A stretch of 32,448 nucleotides of DNA, from the IMG/VR virus record IMGVR_UViG_3300025508_000004, positions 1 to 32,448 of that record; one strand, written 5' to 3'. The stretch is from a virus. The notes beneath the pieces were generated by a model. That model ran no database searches. It was not told where the DNA came from and worked only from the letters and a program-made list of their open reading frames with translations. The position numbers and the translations under genes are program-made. The first letter of the stretch is position 1, and each line of letters starts with the position of its first letter. Below are positions 1-6,804 of this stretch, piece by piece.

Positions 1-127
1 GATGGGGTGACTGCAAATTCCACCGAAATCAACTATCTTGATGGCGCAAGCACCTCTGTTGTCACTGCATCAAAAGCAGTCCTAGCCAATGCGTCTGCAA
101 ACATCGCATTTGCTTCTGGCCAAGGCA
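1..127. repeat. Terminal direct repeat, left copy (contig overlap)
   Basis: These 127 bases are identical to 32322-32448. The reading frame that starts at 32199 enters the right copy at a codon boundary and continues in frame from base 1 to the stop at 556-558. The repeat is therefore most simply the overlap of a circular or circularly permuted assembly; 127 is also a common assembler k-mer length. A true packaged terminal repeat is possible but less likely inside a coding frame. Confidence 0.95.
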
Positions 128-558
128 TCGACTTCTCTGCAACCTCTGGCACTGGCACAAGTGAACTGTTCGATGACTATGAAGAGGGGACGTTCACTCC
201 GACTGTGATCGGTCAGACAACTCCTGGCACCGGAACTTACACCAGAAACGTCGGCTTCTACACCAAAATTGGAGACAGAGTTATCTTCACGATTGCAATC
301 GACATGACGGCCCATACGGGTTCTGGAAATATGAGGCTTGCTGGGCTTCCATTCACTGCTTCATCCGTGAGTGGTGACTTGTCGTATTTTGATGCAGCAG
401 CAAGCAATCTTACATACTCTGGTCAGTTAAAGGCTTATGTATCTGGCGGCAGCACGGAAGCTGCGTTTTTGTCTATGGCATCTGGAACGTCTCTTTCTGC
501 TGTTGCCTTAGATACAAGCTGTGAACTGCGTCTGACTGGCGTCTATAGGAGCGTATGA
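1..558 (+). CDS. Tail fibre-like protein, C-terminal part (gene split by contig ends)
   Basis: This is the 3' part of a gene whose start is at 32199. Joined across the circle, the protein has 226 residues, 41 before the join and 185 here. The N-terminal region across the join carries two tandem LDG repeats (AELNILDGVTA, then TEINYLDGA), a pattern common in fibre and spike proteins of marine phages. Beyond about residue 90 of the joined protein it is rich in Gly, Thr and Ser, as expected of a beta-structured receptor-binding or fibre-tip protein. It lies between a gp17-like fibre gene and a beta-helix spike gene, so an adsorption role is inferred. The stop overlaps the start of the next gene. 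The apparent GTG start at base 7 is only an artefact of the contig cut. Confidence 0.85.
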   Translation, partial: DGVTANSTEINYLDGASTSVVTASKAVLANASANIAFASGQGIDFSATSGTGTSELFDDYEEGTFTPTVIGQTTPGTGTYTRNVGFYTKIGDRVIFTIAIDMTAHTGSGNMRLAGLPFTASSVSGDLSYFDAAASNLTYSGQLKAYVSGGSTEAAFLSMASGTSLSAVALDTSCELRLTGVYRSV

Positions 559-1946
559 TGACTTTGACCAAAGCACACAACCGAATGATCGCTGGCTCTA
601 TGGTCAACGTCTTGGACTATGGCGCTGATAACACTGGAACCTCTGACGCCACCGCAGCAATCAATGCGGCATACGCAGTCGCCATCGCTGGTGGGGGAGA
701 ACTGTTCTTTCCGGCAGGCACTTACCTCTGCAATGTGACGTTTAACGGCGGTGCTCCCGTACGTGGTGCTGGTAGATATAAGACGGTTCTCAAGCCGTTT
801 AACACATCCAGCTACTGCGTTCGCATCTTTGGCGCTGGAGGAGGTGCGTTCAACAACGAATATGAGCTTGGTGCGTCTGTTTCCAGCCTGTCGATTGTCA
901 ACGACACTGTGGCTGGTTCAGGTCTGCAGCTTGGCGAACTAGGGAACAGTTCTGGATGCTCTAACGTCCGCATTGAGGACATCCATATTCAAGGTTTCAC
1001 CTACAACCTGCGCCTTGAGCGGGCTATCATGTGCTCCTTCAAAGACATGGATTTGCTTGAAGGTGAATATGGCATCTGGGCTGACAGCGAAGATAACGTA
1101 ACAACCCTGCACTTCGACACCGTGCGGTCTCGGTCAAATGACTACGGCATGTATTTGCAGACTGGTATCTTGTTGACGTTCACCAACTGCAACTTCGAAA
1201 GCAATGGCTTCAAGAACCTTTGGTTTCGGTCGTCGATCACGCAAGGACCAAGTCGTGTCACGCTTGATGGTTGCTGGTTTGAGGCACTCACCGAAGCATC
1301 TGGTGTGCGCTACAACATTCATCTCGATATGCAAGACAACACCAAACAATACGGCATCCTGTTCAATCGCTGCGTAATTTCAACCAATGATGGCCTTGCT
1401 GACGTTTATGCAGAACAAGCAAATGGAGTGATCTTCGACCGCTGTTCATTCTCTGTAACTGATAGCTTTGATACAACTCGCTTGCAGTATTCCGCTGGCT
1501 CGAATGCCGTGAAGGTCAAACTGATTGAATGCGGCACCATCCAAGACAGTCCTGTTCCGTCGATGTATACCAGCTTTCCCGCATTGACCCGTGTCACTGG
1601 CGGGACGTTTGGTTTCTTCTATGACTTCAGCGAGGTGGGTGGGAAGCGGCACACCAATTTTGCAGTTTTGCCTGTATCTGCTGATTTGACCAGCCAGCAG
1701 GTTTCGTATGTCGAAACCCTGAATGTCGATACCACAGGCGGAACGATCAACATCAACAGCTTTAATGGTGGCTCGGCAGGGCAGAAGATTTCAATCATCA
1801 AGCCCGTAGCCGCTAACACTATCTCGGTTAAAAACAACGGGACCGGAACGCAGAAGATCTTCACCAACACTGGGTCTGATGTGTCGCTTTCTGGAAACCA
1901 AGGCATGACTTTGGTTTGTGATGGAACAAACTGGTATCAAACGTGA
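555..1946 (+). CDS. Beta-helix tailspike, pectate-lyase superfamily
   Basis: The 463-residue protein begins with a pectate-lyase-3 type entry motif, VNVLDYGADNTGTSDATAAI (residues 17-36), followed by GGGELFFPAGTYL. This is the usual first coil of right-handed beta-helix tailspikes. The middle (about 60-340) is a run of short strand-turn repeats with many Asn, Gly and aromatic residues. The last 100 residues change to a Thr/Asn/Gly-rich beta domain that may trimerise or cap the helix. Such spikes bind and often cleave surface polysaccharide; catalytic residues cannot be assigned by eye. The start overlaps the previous stop (ATGATGA). AGGAG at 547-551 is 3 nt from ATG 555 and 6 nt from ATG 558, so the second Met may be the true start. 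Confidence 0.85.
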   Translation: MMTLTKAHNRMIAGSMVNVLDYGADNTGTSDATAAINAAYAVAIAGGGELFFPAGTYLCNVTFNGGAPVRGAGRYKTVLKPFNTSSYCVRIFGAGGGAFNNEYELGASVSSLSIVNDTVAGSGLQLGELGNSSGCSNVRIEDIHIQGFTYNLRLERAIMCSFKDMDLLEGEYGIWADSEDNVTTLHFDTVRSRSNDYGMYLQTGILLTFTNCNFESNGFKNLWFRSSITQGPSRVTLDGCWFEALTEASGVRYNIHLDMQDNTKQYGILFNRCVISTNDGLADVYAEQANGVIFDRCSFSVTDSFDTTRLQYSAGSNAVKVKLIECGTIQDSPVPSMYTSFPALTRVTGGTFGFFYDFSEVGGKRHTNFAVLPVSADLTSQQVSYVETLNVDTTGGTININSFNGGSAGQKISIIKPVAANTISVKNNGTGTQKIFTNTGSDVSLSGNQGMTLVCDGTNWYQT

Positions 1947-1985
1947 TGCGCCTAGTGCGTGGACAGTCCAGCCAAGGAGGTAAAC

Positions 1986-2240
1986 ATGGCACTGACTAAA
2001 ACAACAGTAAACGACAAGATTGAGGTCATCAACAAAGGTGATTGGTCAACAGTGCAGGTACGCACTGCTACTGTCATCTCGGAAGATGGTGAAGAAATCA
2101 GCCGTACATTCCACCGTCATGTGGTAATGCCTGACGCTGATCTCTCAGCTGAAGATGCAGACGTATCTGCAATCTGCACACCAGTATTTACAGACGCGGT
2201 AAAGGCAGCGTATCAGACGCACTTATCTTCACAGGAATAA
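1986..2240 (+). CDS. Small conserved phage protein of unknown function
   Basis: The predicted protein has 84 residues. The frame is open from 1959, but ATG 1986 has a near-perfect ribosome site (AAGGAGG at 1974-1980, 5 nt spacing), so the first nine codons are left out. The sequence (MALTKTTVNDKIEVINKG...) is polar and beta-rich with an acidic DADLSAEDADV stretch, and has no membrane segment or recognised catalytic motif. I recall similar short proteins next to tail-fibre genes in marine phages, but that is memory, not a search. It sits between the spike and the lysis genes and could be a fibre-associated or chaperone-like protein; function is unknown. Confidence 0.75.
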   Translation: MALTKTTVNDKIEVINKGDWSTVQVRTATVISEDGEEISRTFHRHVVMPDADLSAEDADVSAICTPVFTDAVKAAYQTHLSSQE

Positions 2241-2244
2241 ATAG

Positions 2245-2436
2245 ATGGACAAGCGCACAGTACAATCAGCACACAGTCGTATTGACGGATTGGAGAAGGA
2301 AATCGTGGCGATCAAGACCGAGATGGAAATCCAATTCAAAGACCTATTCAATCGTGTAAAGCGTTTGGAGGCTATTCTGATTGGTGCGTCTGCATTTATT
2401 ATAGCACTTCTTCTGCGCGTAAATATGATTAGCTGA
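2245..2436 (+). CDS. XhlA-like coiled-coil membrane protein, possible holin component
   Basis: The protein has 63 residues. Residues 1-42 are charged with heptad-like spacing (SRIDGLEKEIVAIKTEMEIQ), predicting a short coiled coil. Residues about 43-59 (AILIGASAFIIALLLRV) form one membrane span, leaving a very short C-terminus. This layout resembles haemolysin XhlA-type phage proteins, which act with holins in host lysis. It starts 4 nt after the previous stop and lies about 0.85 kb upstream of the amidase, so a lysis role is plausible. It could equally be a membrane anchor with another role. No other clear multi-span holin is visible in the region. Confidence 0.65.
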   Translation: MDKRTVQSAHSRIDGLEKEIVAIKTEMEIQFKDLFNRVKRLEAILIGASAFIIALLLRVNMIS

Positions 2437-2444
2437 TGTTATGT

Positions 2445-2477
2445 ACTCTGGTCGCCATATTCTGGGGCCAGAGTTTT
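2445..2477 (+). terminator. Possible weak rho-independent terminator
   Basis: ACTCTGG (2445-2451) pairs with CCAGAGT (2468-2474), giving a 7-bp stem with a 16-nt loop followed by TTTT (2474-2477). It lies in the 163-nt non-coding gap (2437-2599) after the XhlA-like gene. The long loop and short T tract make it weak; it may instead tune transcription into the lysis genes. The rest of the gap holds nothing I recognise. Confidence 0.35.
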
Positions 2478-2599
2478 CAACTAGGACTGTATCAGGTTTG
2501 TCTTTATGATTGTGGGTATGACAGACCGTCTCATTTGTGGTATGATAAGAGCTATGTAGTACCCCCCAGCTACGTCTGCCCGTTGAGGATTTATGATAC

Positions 2600-3058
2600 A
2601 TGATAGACCCTGCCAGCGCACTCTTGGTGGCGACCAGTGCATTTCAAGCCATCCGCAAAGGTTGTCAAATCGGTCGTGATTTAGAGGGCATGGCTGGTGA
2701 CATTGGGCGCTGGTCTAAAGCAATCAGTGATTTTGACTTTGCAGCCAAGCGCATTGAAAATCCTAAATGGTATCAGAAGATGGGCAACGTAGAAGCGCAA
2801 GCCTTAGAGCTGCTGATACAGAAGCGCCAACGCGATGCAATGAGAGACGAATTAAGGACGTGGATTTCTGGCGCACTTGGTCCATCTGTTTGGCAGGAAT
2901 TGATCCGAATAGAAAACGACATTCGTCAGAAACAAAAGGAGGCCGAGTATAAGCGGATCGAATTTAAAGAAAAATGTATTGAATGGATTGCTGGCATTTT
3001 GCTTTTTATTATGTTGGTGAGCATTACAGTTGGTTTTGTATGGTTGACTTATGCTTGA
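2600..3058 (+). CDS. Hypothetical C-terminally membrane-anchored protein
   Basis: The 152-residue protein starts MIDPASALLVATSAF. Its charged, helical middle (about 40-127) has many Lys, Arg, Glu and Gln and looks like a coiled coil. One strong membrane segment lies at about 128-150 (WIAGILLFIMLVSITVGFVW). GAGG at 2585-2588 is 11 nt before the start. Proteins with this N-terminus and tail anchor occur in marine podoviruses near the lysin, as far as I recall, without known function. Overlap with the next gene (8 nt) and position before the amidase suggest a lysis or envelope role. It could act as a pinholin or antiholin, but nothing in the sequence proves this. Confidence 0.75.
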   Translation: MIDPASALLVATSAFQAIRKGCQIGRDLEGMAGDIGRWSKAISDFDFAAKRIENPKWYQKMGNVEAQALELLIQKRQRDAMRDELRTWISGALGPSVWQELIRIENDIRQKQKEAEYKRIEFKEKCIEWIAGILLFIMLVSITVGFVWLTYA

Positions 3059-3281
3059 TCCAGTAGGCAGCTTACCTTTCGCTGTAGAGACGCAGAGAGC
3101 GCGTGAGAGCATCGAAAACCATCAGGCGCAGCAACAGGTGCAGAAAGAGCATAACCGCGCTCACAAGCTCGCTAAGGCGCTAGAGAGACAACAGCTTGAT
3201 TTAATGCTCAGTTATGATAAGTTTGGGGCATCAAACACTGGCTTAAAACCGCAAGGCTCGATTGTGGATATGGAGGTTTGA
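3051..3281 (+). CDS. Small hydrophilic helical protein, unknown function
   Basis: The protein has 76 residues (MLDPVGSLPFAVETQRARES...). After a short N-terminal segment it is dominated by Gln, Arg, Glu and Lys with predicted helix (residues about 14-55), and it has no membrane span. It overlaps the upstream gene by 8 nt and ends immediately before the amidase start, so the three are probably translated together. The N-terminus (MLDPVGSLPFA) resembles the start of the preceding protein (MIDPASALLVA), hinting at a shared interaction or old duplication. Function is unknown. Confidence 0.7.
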   Translation: MLDPVGSLPFAVETQRARESIENHQAQQQVQKEHNRAHKLAKALERQQLDLMLSYDKFGASNTGLKPQGSIVDMEV

Positions 3282-3950
3282 ATGCGCGACATCAAGAGAA
3301 TTATCCTGCACTGCACAGCTACGCGGCCCGAATGGTGGGCCGATAAATCCGCTGAAGAGAAAATGAAAGAATGCGAGCGGTGGCATCTTGACAGAGGCTT
3401 TCGATCTATCGGGTATCATTTCCTTGTGGATCGGGACGGCACAATTACAGAAGGACGTCCGCTAGATCAGCAAGGCGCACACTGTAAGGGTCACAACGCG
3501 GATACAATTGGCATCGCAATGTGGGGCGGCTTTGGCTCCGACAGTGACGATTTGCCTTCAGATCACTTCACGCCTGTTCAACTTGCTGCGACTTATGATT
3601 TGATCCGCAAACTGCAAGGTCAGTTTAACATCAAGAAAGATCAGGTGTTCGGACACAATAGGTTTAGCTCCAAGTCCTGCCCCGGCTTTAGAGTGCAGAA
3701 GTGGATCTCCGGCATGTCATTGTCAGAGGCGACAGTTAAAAAGCCAGAGCGAGAAAAGCCTGTGCAGTCCAAGACCGTGAAGGCATCAGCGGCTACAGTT
3801 GCAGCCTCTGCTGGCACAACCATCACAGCCCTGTCAGGCATGAATGATTATGCGCAGTATATTATTCTTGGCTTTGCTGGCATTACAATACTGTTTGCTC
3901 TTGTCATTATGCGAGAGCGATTAAAGGCATGGGCCGAGGGCTGGCACTGA
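3282..3950 (+). CDS. N-acetylmuramoyl-L-alanine amidase endolysin with C-terminal membrane anchor
   Basis: The 222-residue protein has an Amidase_2 domain like T7 lysozyme in residues 1-145. The visible zinc and catalytic set is H10 (IILHCTAT), Y45 (GYHFLVD), H125, K131 and C133 (GHNRFSSKSCPGF). The H/K/C spacing matches T7 lysozyme H122/K128/C130. Such enzymes cut the amide bond between N-acetylmuramate and L-alanine in peptidoglycan. Residues about 148-185 form a Lys/Ala-rich linker. Residues 189-209 are one membrane span, followed by a short basic tail. The anchor is unusual compared with soluble T7 lysozyme and suggests that the enzyme is held at the inner membrane until lysis. It is followed by spanin genes, confirming a lysis cassette. 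Confidence 0.93.
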   Translation: MRDIKRIILHCTATRPEWWADKSAEEKMKECERWHLDRGFRSIGYHFLVDRDGTITEGRPLDQQGAHCKGHNADTIGIAMWGGFGSDSDDLPSDHFTPVQLAATYDLIRKLQGQFNIKKDQVFGHNRFSSKSCPGFRVQKWISGMSLSEATVKKPEREKPVQSKTVKASAATVAASAGTTITALSGMNDYAQYIILGFAGITILFALVIMRERLKAWAEGWH

Positions 3951-4141
3951 TGTGGGTCTTGGTTATTCTCTTCCTTTTGCCTGACGCGCACCATATAGCG
4001 AGCAACCAAGTAATTTATCAAGACGAGGAAACATGCGAAGCAGGGCGCATGAATTTGCTCGCAAGGCTGGAAGCAACTCGCCCTGCGGAAGGGAGAGTAT
4101 TTATTAAATGCGTCGAAATTCTTGGAGGCAGAAAGACTTAA
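3950..4141 (+). CDS. Small secreted or membrane-tethered protein in lysis cassette
   Basis: The protein has 63 residues from ATG 3950, which overlaps the amidase stop by one base (TGATG); GAGGG at 3935-3939 lies 10 nt upstream. An earlier in-frame ATG at 3929 has poorer spacing. The N-terminus (MWVLVILFLLPDA) is a signal peptide or membrane anchor. The rest is polar with two cysteines (EETCEAG and FIKCVE) that could form a disulfide in the periplasm. It sits between the lysin and the spanins and is likely an accessory lysis or periplasmic protein. No family was recognised with certainty. Confidence 0.65.
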   Translation: MWVLVILFLLPDAHHIASNQVIYQDEETCEAGRMNLLARLEATRPAEGRVFIKCVEILGGRKT

Positions 4142-4381
4142 ATGTTTGGAATAAACAAACTACAAATATATGGATTGATTGCCGTGTCATTCGTACTCGG
4201 CTTGCTTGGAATTTATTCGGCAGGTATTGCGCGGGGCAAAGATAAAATCAAACGCAAGCTGGATGAAAAGCTAATTGATAATATGAAAACCGCAAAGGAA
4301 GTGGAAGATGAGATTGAGAGCTTGGGCGACAATGCCTTGCTTGATCGTGCTAATAAGTGGGTGCGAAAAGATAACGAATGA
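4142..4381 (+). CDS. Inner-membrane spanin-like protein (Rz-like)
   Basis: The 79-residue protein has one N-terminal membrane span (residues about 8-28, QIYGLIAVSFVLGLLGIYSAG). A charged helix follows (30-63, rich in Lys, Glu and Asp), and it ends with ALLDRANKWVRKDNE. A short cytoplasmic end, one span and a periplasmic coiled coil is the architecture of i-spanins, which link to a lipoprotein partner to fuse inner and outer membranes after peptidoglycan loss. The next gene starts inside its 3' end in another frame and encodes a lipoprotein, the classic Rz/Rz1 nested arrangement. The family assignment is by architecture and context. Confidence 0.75.
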   Translation: MFGINKLQIYGLIAVSFVLGLLGIYSAGIARGKDKIKRKLDEKLIDNMKTAKEVEDEIESLGDNALLDRANKWVRKDNE

Positions 4382-4514
4382 CAGCTACTGCGAAGTAGCC
4401 AAGCCACATTACTTTGCTGATGCCAAGGTTGCGGAGTGGCTGCTAAAGAACGACCAGCAATTGCTGACAGATACTATCGTGCATAATGAAAAGTACGAAA
4501 GATTGTGCGGTTAA
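4308..4514 (+). CDS. Outer-membrane spanin-like lipoprotein (Rz1-like)
   Basis: The protein has 68 residues. A lipoprotein signal runs from the basic N-terminus (MRLR) through a hydrophobic stretch to a lipobox LISGC, with C19 as the lipidated residue; the mature part is about 50 residues. It holds two more cysteines (SYCEVAK and the near-terminal RLCG). The start ATG 4308 has AAAGGAAG at 4294-4301. The gene overlaps the upstream i-spanin gene by 74 nt in a different frame. The position after the amidase, the lipobox and the overlap together make an o-spanin the best explanation. Its stop overlaps the stop of the opposite-strand gene at 4511, so the lysis block ends at a convergent boundary. 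Confidence 0.8.
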   Translation: MRLRAWATMPCLIVLISGCEKITNDSYCEVAKPHYFADAKVAEWLLKNDQQLLTDTIVHNEKYERLCG

Positions 4515-4708
4515 ATATCCATAGCATCTGATCCCTTCTGGATCATGTCATTGTGCATTGTCTCGCAAGTGCGCAGCAAGGCTATGTAAGCTCTCACCAA
4601 TGCTTCAACCTCATGGTCGCCACGCATCCATCTGTCTTGCGGCAAACCCCTCTCTGCGCGTTCTATAATCTTCGCAGCGATAGTAAAATATTCTGGTATC
4701 TCACTCAA
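4511..4708 (-). CDS. Small hypothetical protein, minus strand
   Basis: The 65-residue protein (MSEIPEYFTIAAKIIERAER...) is mostly helical and polar with no membrane span or metal motif. It overlaps the upstream HNH gene by 8 nt, so the two form a minus-strand operon. Its stop codon overlaps that of the o-spanin gene on the other strand. I do not recognise the family. Its coupling to a nuclease gene could point to a shared early role or simply to co-transfer of a small moron. Reading direction opposite to the flanking lysis genes suggests transcription at a different time. Confidence 0.65.
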   Translation of the reverse strand: MSEIPEYFTIAAKIIERAERGLPQDRWMRGDHEVEALVRAYIALLRTCETMHNDMIQKGSDAMDI

Positions 4709-5054
4709 CTTTCTTTCCCTCCTGTTCCATCCAATGATATATTCTGTGGCAGTTTGCGCACAAGGGTATGCACTTTTCTATCTCTTCCCACATCCTTTTA
4801 TATTTGCCAGAGCTAAGCAACTCATGGACCTTGGGATCTCCCTCAGCTTCACGGTGATGAAAATCTATAGCAGCCGGATGCGAGAAGCCACAAAAAAAAC
4901 AGGATAAACCTGCTTTGTACTTTTTGTATTTTTCGCGCTCTTGTTGTCGTCGTAGCTTTGTTCTGGCAATAACTTTCTCACGGTTCCGCTCATACCAAGT
5001 GGCCCCGTATTTTTCGCTATGCTGCTTTCTCTTGTCCTTATCTTTATAAGGCAA
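4701..5054 (-). CDS. HNH endonuclease
   Basis: The 117-residue protein has a very basic helical N-terminus (1-48) and an HNH domain in the C-terminal half. Zinc-binding pairs are C52/C55 (CFFC) and C99/C102 (CANC). The catalytic part is DFHHR (H66/H67) with N101, H103 and H107 (CANCHRIYH). HNH enzymes nick or cut DNA; in phages they serve as homing endonucleases, packaging co-factors or defence-like nucleases. Here the gene lies far from the terminase, so a packaging role is less likely and a mobile or free-standing nuclease is favoured. The start is TTG at 5054, supported by AGGAAG 6 nt upstream; no earlier ATG fits. Confidence 0.85.
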   Translation of the reverse strand: MPYKDKDKRKQHSEKYGATWYERNREKVIARTKLRRQQEREKYKKYKAGLSCFFCGFSHPAAIDFHHREAEGDPKVHELLSSGKYKRMWEEIEKCIPLCANCHRIYHWMEQEGKKVE

Positions 5055-5214
5055 GCCGCTCTTCCTGTGTGTTGGCTACACAAGGGATAAATAGCATACT
5101 TCAAAGGTGCATTATAGACCCTGCAAATTAAACATAGACTTTTCTTGACGCAAATCGTTTGATATAGATGAATAACGTAAAATGTGTTAAAACACACATG
5201 AAGGAGTTTTATCT
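5055..5214. promoter_or_regulatory. Divergent intergenic region with promoter-like boxes and a palindrome
   Basis: This 160-nt gap separates the minus-strand HNH operon from the plus-strand island. On the plus strand a TTGACG box lies at 5145-5150, but the best -10 match at 16-18 nt spacing (around ATGAAT, 5168-5173) is weak. On the minus strand the complement of 5111-5116 is a perfect TATAAT, without a clear -35. A perfect inverted repeat TGTGTT-AA-AACACA sits at 5183-5196, immediately before the ribosome site AAGGAG (5201-5206) of the gene at 5215. It could be an operator or a hairpin in the leader. Confidence 0.45.
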
Positions 5215-5502
5215 ATGCCCGAAGTAACGAAAGATATTGACGCAGAGAATACATTCTCTGACGCGATCCGCGTAAAGGATCATTTCAACCTGTCAATCGC
5301 TGGCACATTCTCGGCGACTGTCACCGTGCAACGCTCGCTTGATGGCACAACTTGGCGTGATGTTGATACATTTACAGCAGCAACGGAAACATATGGCTTT
5401 GACCCGGAGCCGTTCTTTTACCGAGCAGGTGTAAAGACAGGCGAATACACATCCGGCACAGCCTCTGTACGTATCGGCGATCCTGATTATAAGAACCAAT
5501 AA
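5215..5502 (+). CDS. Small beta-rich phage protein, unknown function
   Basis: The 95-residue protein (MPEVTKDIDAENTFSDAIRV...) is predicted to be all-beta. The stretch FNLSIAGTFSATVTVQRSLD followed by GTTWRDVDTFTAATE looks like a small immunoglobulin-like or carbohydrate-binding sandwich. Similar short proteins occur in marine phage genomes and are usually annotated as hypothetical, as far as I recall. AAGGAG 8 nt upstream gives a strong start. It leads a plus-strand island whose last large member is virion-like, so a minor structural or surface-binding role is possible. Confidence 0.75.
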   Translation: MPEVTKDIDAENTFSDAIRVKDHFNLSIAGTFSATVTVQRSLDGTTWRDVDTFTAATETYGFDPEPFFYRAGVKTGEYTSGTASVRIGDPDYKNQ

Positions 5503-5504
5503 TC

Positions 5505-5678
5505 ATGGCTAAGCAGGGTTTATATGCAAACATCCATGCCAAGCGCAAGCGTATCGCTGCGGGGTCTGGTGAGAAAATGCGTAAAGTAGGTGAGGCAGGC
5601 GCACCAACAGCGCAGGCATTCAAAGAGGCAGCTAAGACTGCCAAGAAACCTAAGCGCAAATCTATGATGAGTTCGTAA
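5505..5678 (+). CDS. Very small basic protein with KSMM tail
   Basis: The 57-residue protein starts MAKQGLYANIHAKRKRIAAG and continues through SGEKMRKVGEAGAPTAQAF to a Lys-rich end, KPKRKSMMSS. It is strongly basic and likely helical or disordered. I recall this N-terminal pattern from many marine phage genomes, where it is unnamed. It starts 2 nt after the previous stop and ends one base before the next start, so it is part of the same operon. A nucleic-acid-binding or virion-packaged role is possible. The C-terminal motif is shared with two other proteins in this genome. Confidence 0.75.
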   Translation: MAKQGLYANIHAKRKRIAAGSGEKMRKVGEAGAPTAQAFKEAAKTAKKPKRKSMMSS

Positions 5679-5679
5679 G

Positions 5680-5895
5680 ATGTCAGCACCTCCTGAGAAA
5701 TCTGGCAGCAGCCCACGCCGAGCAGCCTTCCTGCAACGCATGGGCAAGATGCCGGGGCCAACAAAAGACAAGAAGGGTCGAGACACGCCGCTGCTCAAGG
5801 CATTGAAAGACTGGGGCGCATCGTCAAAAGAAGAGGCGGTCCGTAAAGGTAAACGGATTTCAATGATAAATAAAAATAAAGAGAAGCGTGGTTAA
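5680..5895 (+). CDS. Small basic hypothetical protein
   Basis: The 71-residue protein (MSAPPEKSGSSPRRAAFLQRMG...) is basic, with Pro/Ser-rich N-terminus, a central KDKKGRDTPLLKALKDWGAS segment and a Lys-rich C-terminus. There is no membrane span and no known motif. It is packed between two other small genes: it starts 1 nt after one stop, and its own stop overlaps the next start by one base. The ribosome site is not obvious, so it probably depends on translational coupling. Function is unknown; its charge suggests binding to nucleic acid or to acidic virion parts. Confidence 0.65.
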   Translation: MSAPPEKSGSSPRRAAFLQRMGKMPGPTKDKKGRDTPLLKALKDWGASSKEEAVRKGKRISMINKNKEKRG

Positions 5896-6605
5896 TGGGC
5901 TACGTCAACGAGCAGCTATCGTCACCGCATGCAATGCTGGAACTGGTACACAAAGGTGTTCCGGGGACAGGTGCCGTGAATATCTTTGGCTTCAATCGTA
6001 CACTCGGCACAACCTATCAAACCCTATGGAACCAAACAGGCGCATATGTTTTCCCTGTCTCGGCAGTCACGATGTCGGCAGTATCAAGCAGCGCGTCTGA
6101 CACGATGCAGGTTTTGATTAGCGGTCTGGATGCTGACTATAAAAGCGTGGCGGCTGTCGTAACGCTTAACGGCACAACATCTGTAACGACGACGCAGACA
6201 TTCTTGCGCATCAACTCTGCGCTGATCCTGTCAGGCAGCAATGTCGGCAACATCACGATCAGCAATGGCGGTACGACATACGCTTACATTGAGGCAGGGA
6301 TCGGCATCACGCAGGCATGTTTGTACACAGTCCCGGCAGGCTTTGCTTTGTATCTATTTCGCTTGGACTTTACGTCTGGCACGGTGAATGGCAACAAGTA
6401 TCTCAGCATCAGGAACGTCGTGACGACAAGTGCTGGGCGTACATTGCGTGTGGCAGAGGCCACGTTTCAGAACAGCCAAGTCAGCTTTGACAGACAGGTT
6501 CCATTCCGAATTGCGGAGAAGACTGACTTTCAGTTTGAAGGTAAGAGCAGCAGCTCAACGAATGAACTGAGTGCTTTCATTGAAGGAATATTGGTGGAGA
6601 ACTAA
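5895..6605 (+). CDS. Putative virion structural protein
   Basis: The 236-residue protein is beta-rich with many Thr, Ser, Gly and Asn. Examples are LISGLDADYKSVAAVVTLNG and VPAGFALYLFRLDFTSGTVNG, with a final segment FQFEGKSSSSTNELSAFIEGI. Such patterns are typical of phage surface, fibre-tip or head-decoration proteins, and similar proteins occur in pelagic podoviruses as far as I recall. It starts on the stop of the preceding gene (TAATG). It is unusual that this structural-looking gene lies outside the main late block, between two minus-strand clusters. Receptor-binding or decoration is inferred, not shown. Confidence 0.65.
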   Translation: MGYVNEQLSSPHAMLELVHKGVPGTGAVNIFGFNRTLGTTYQTLWNQTGAYVFPVSAVTMSAVSSSASDTMQVLISGLDADYKSVAAVVTLNGTTSVTTTQTFLRINSALILSGSNVGNITISNGGTTYAYIEAGIGITQACLYTVPAGFALYLFRLDFTSGTVNGNKYLSIRNVVTTSAGRTLRVAEATFQNSQVSFDRQVPFRIAEKTDFQFEGKSSSSTNELSAFIEGILVEN

Positions 6606-6779
6606 ATGCCTGAGAAGTTACACGCAGAGCTAGAGAAACGAGCCAGAGAGATGGGCTTAACTGGTGAGCGCAAAGACGCTTACATTTACGGAACCATGCA
6701 GAAAGTGGAGAAAGAAATGCACGGCGATAAGAAAAAAGGTAAGAAAAAATCTATGATGGGCGGGGGTTACGGAAAGTAA
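6606..6779 (+). CDS. Very small basic protein with KSMM tail
   Basis: The 57-residue protein (MPEKLHAELEKRAREMGLTG...) begins with an amphipathic helix. It has a GERKDAYIYGTMQKVEKEMH segment and ends in a Lys/Gly-rich tail KKGKKKSMMGGGYGK. It starts directly after the previous stop. Its N-terminal half, with a GLTG...AYIYGTMQK pattern, recalls small phage proteins that I cannot name. It has the same length and a similar KKKSMM tail as the 57-aa protein at 5505, although the N-terminal halves differ. It is the last plus-strand gene before the convergent minus-strand cluster. Confidence 0.7.
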   Translation: MPEKLHAELEKRAREMGLTGERKDAYIYGTMQKVEKEMHGDKKKGKKKSMMGGGYGK

Positions 6780-6804
6780 TTACCATATCCCCCATTGCAT
6801 TGTT

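Noticed and set aside
1-127. True T7-type packaged direct terminal repeat
   Set aside because: The repeat lies inside a coding frame that closes perfectly over the join. Its length equals a common assembler k-mer, so an assembly overlap is simpler.
2344-2601. 85-codon minus-strand frame covering the 2437-2599 gap
   Set aside because: It overlaps the end of the XhlA-like gene and has no ribosome site or recognisable protein features.
5372-5798. Two minus-strand frames (130 and 92 codons)
   Set aside because: They are antisense to the well-supported small plus-strand genes at 5215-5895. Cys- and Arg-rich translations suggest shadows.
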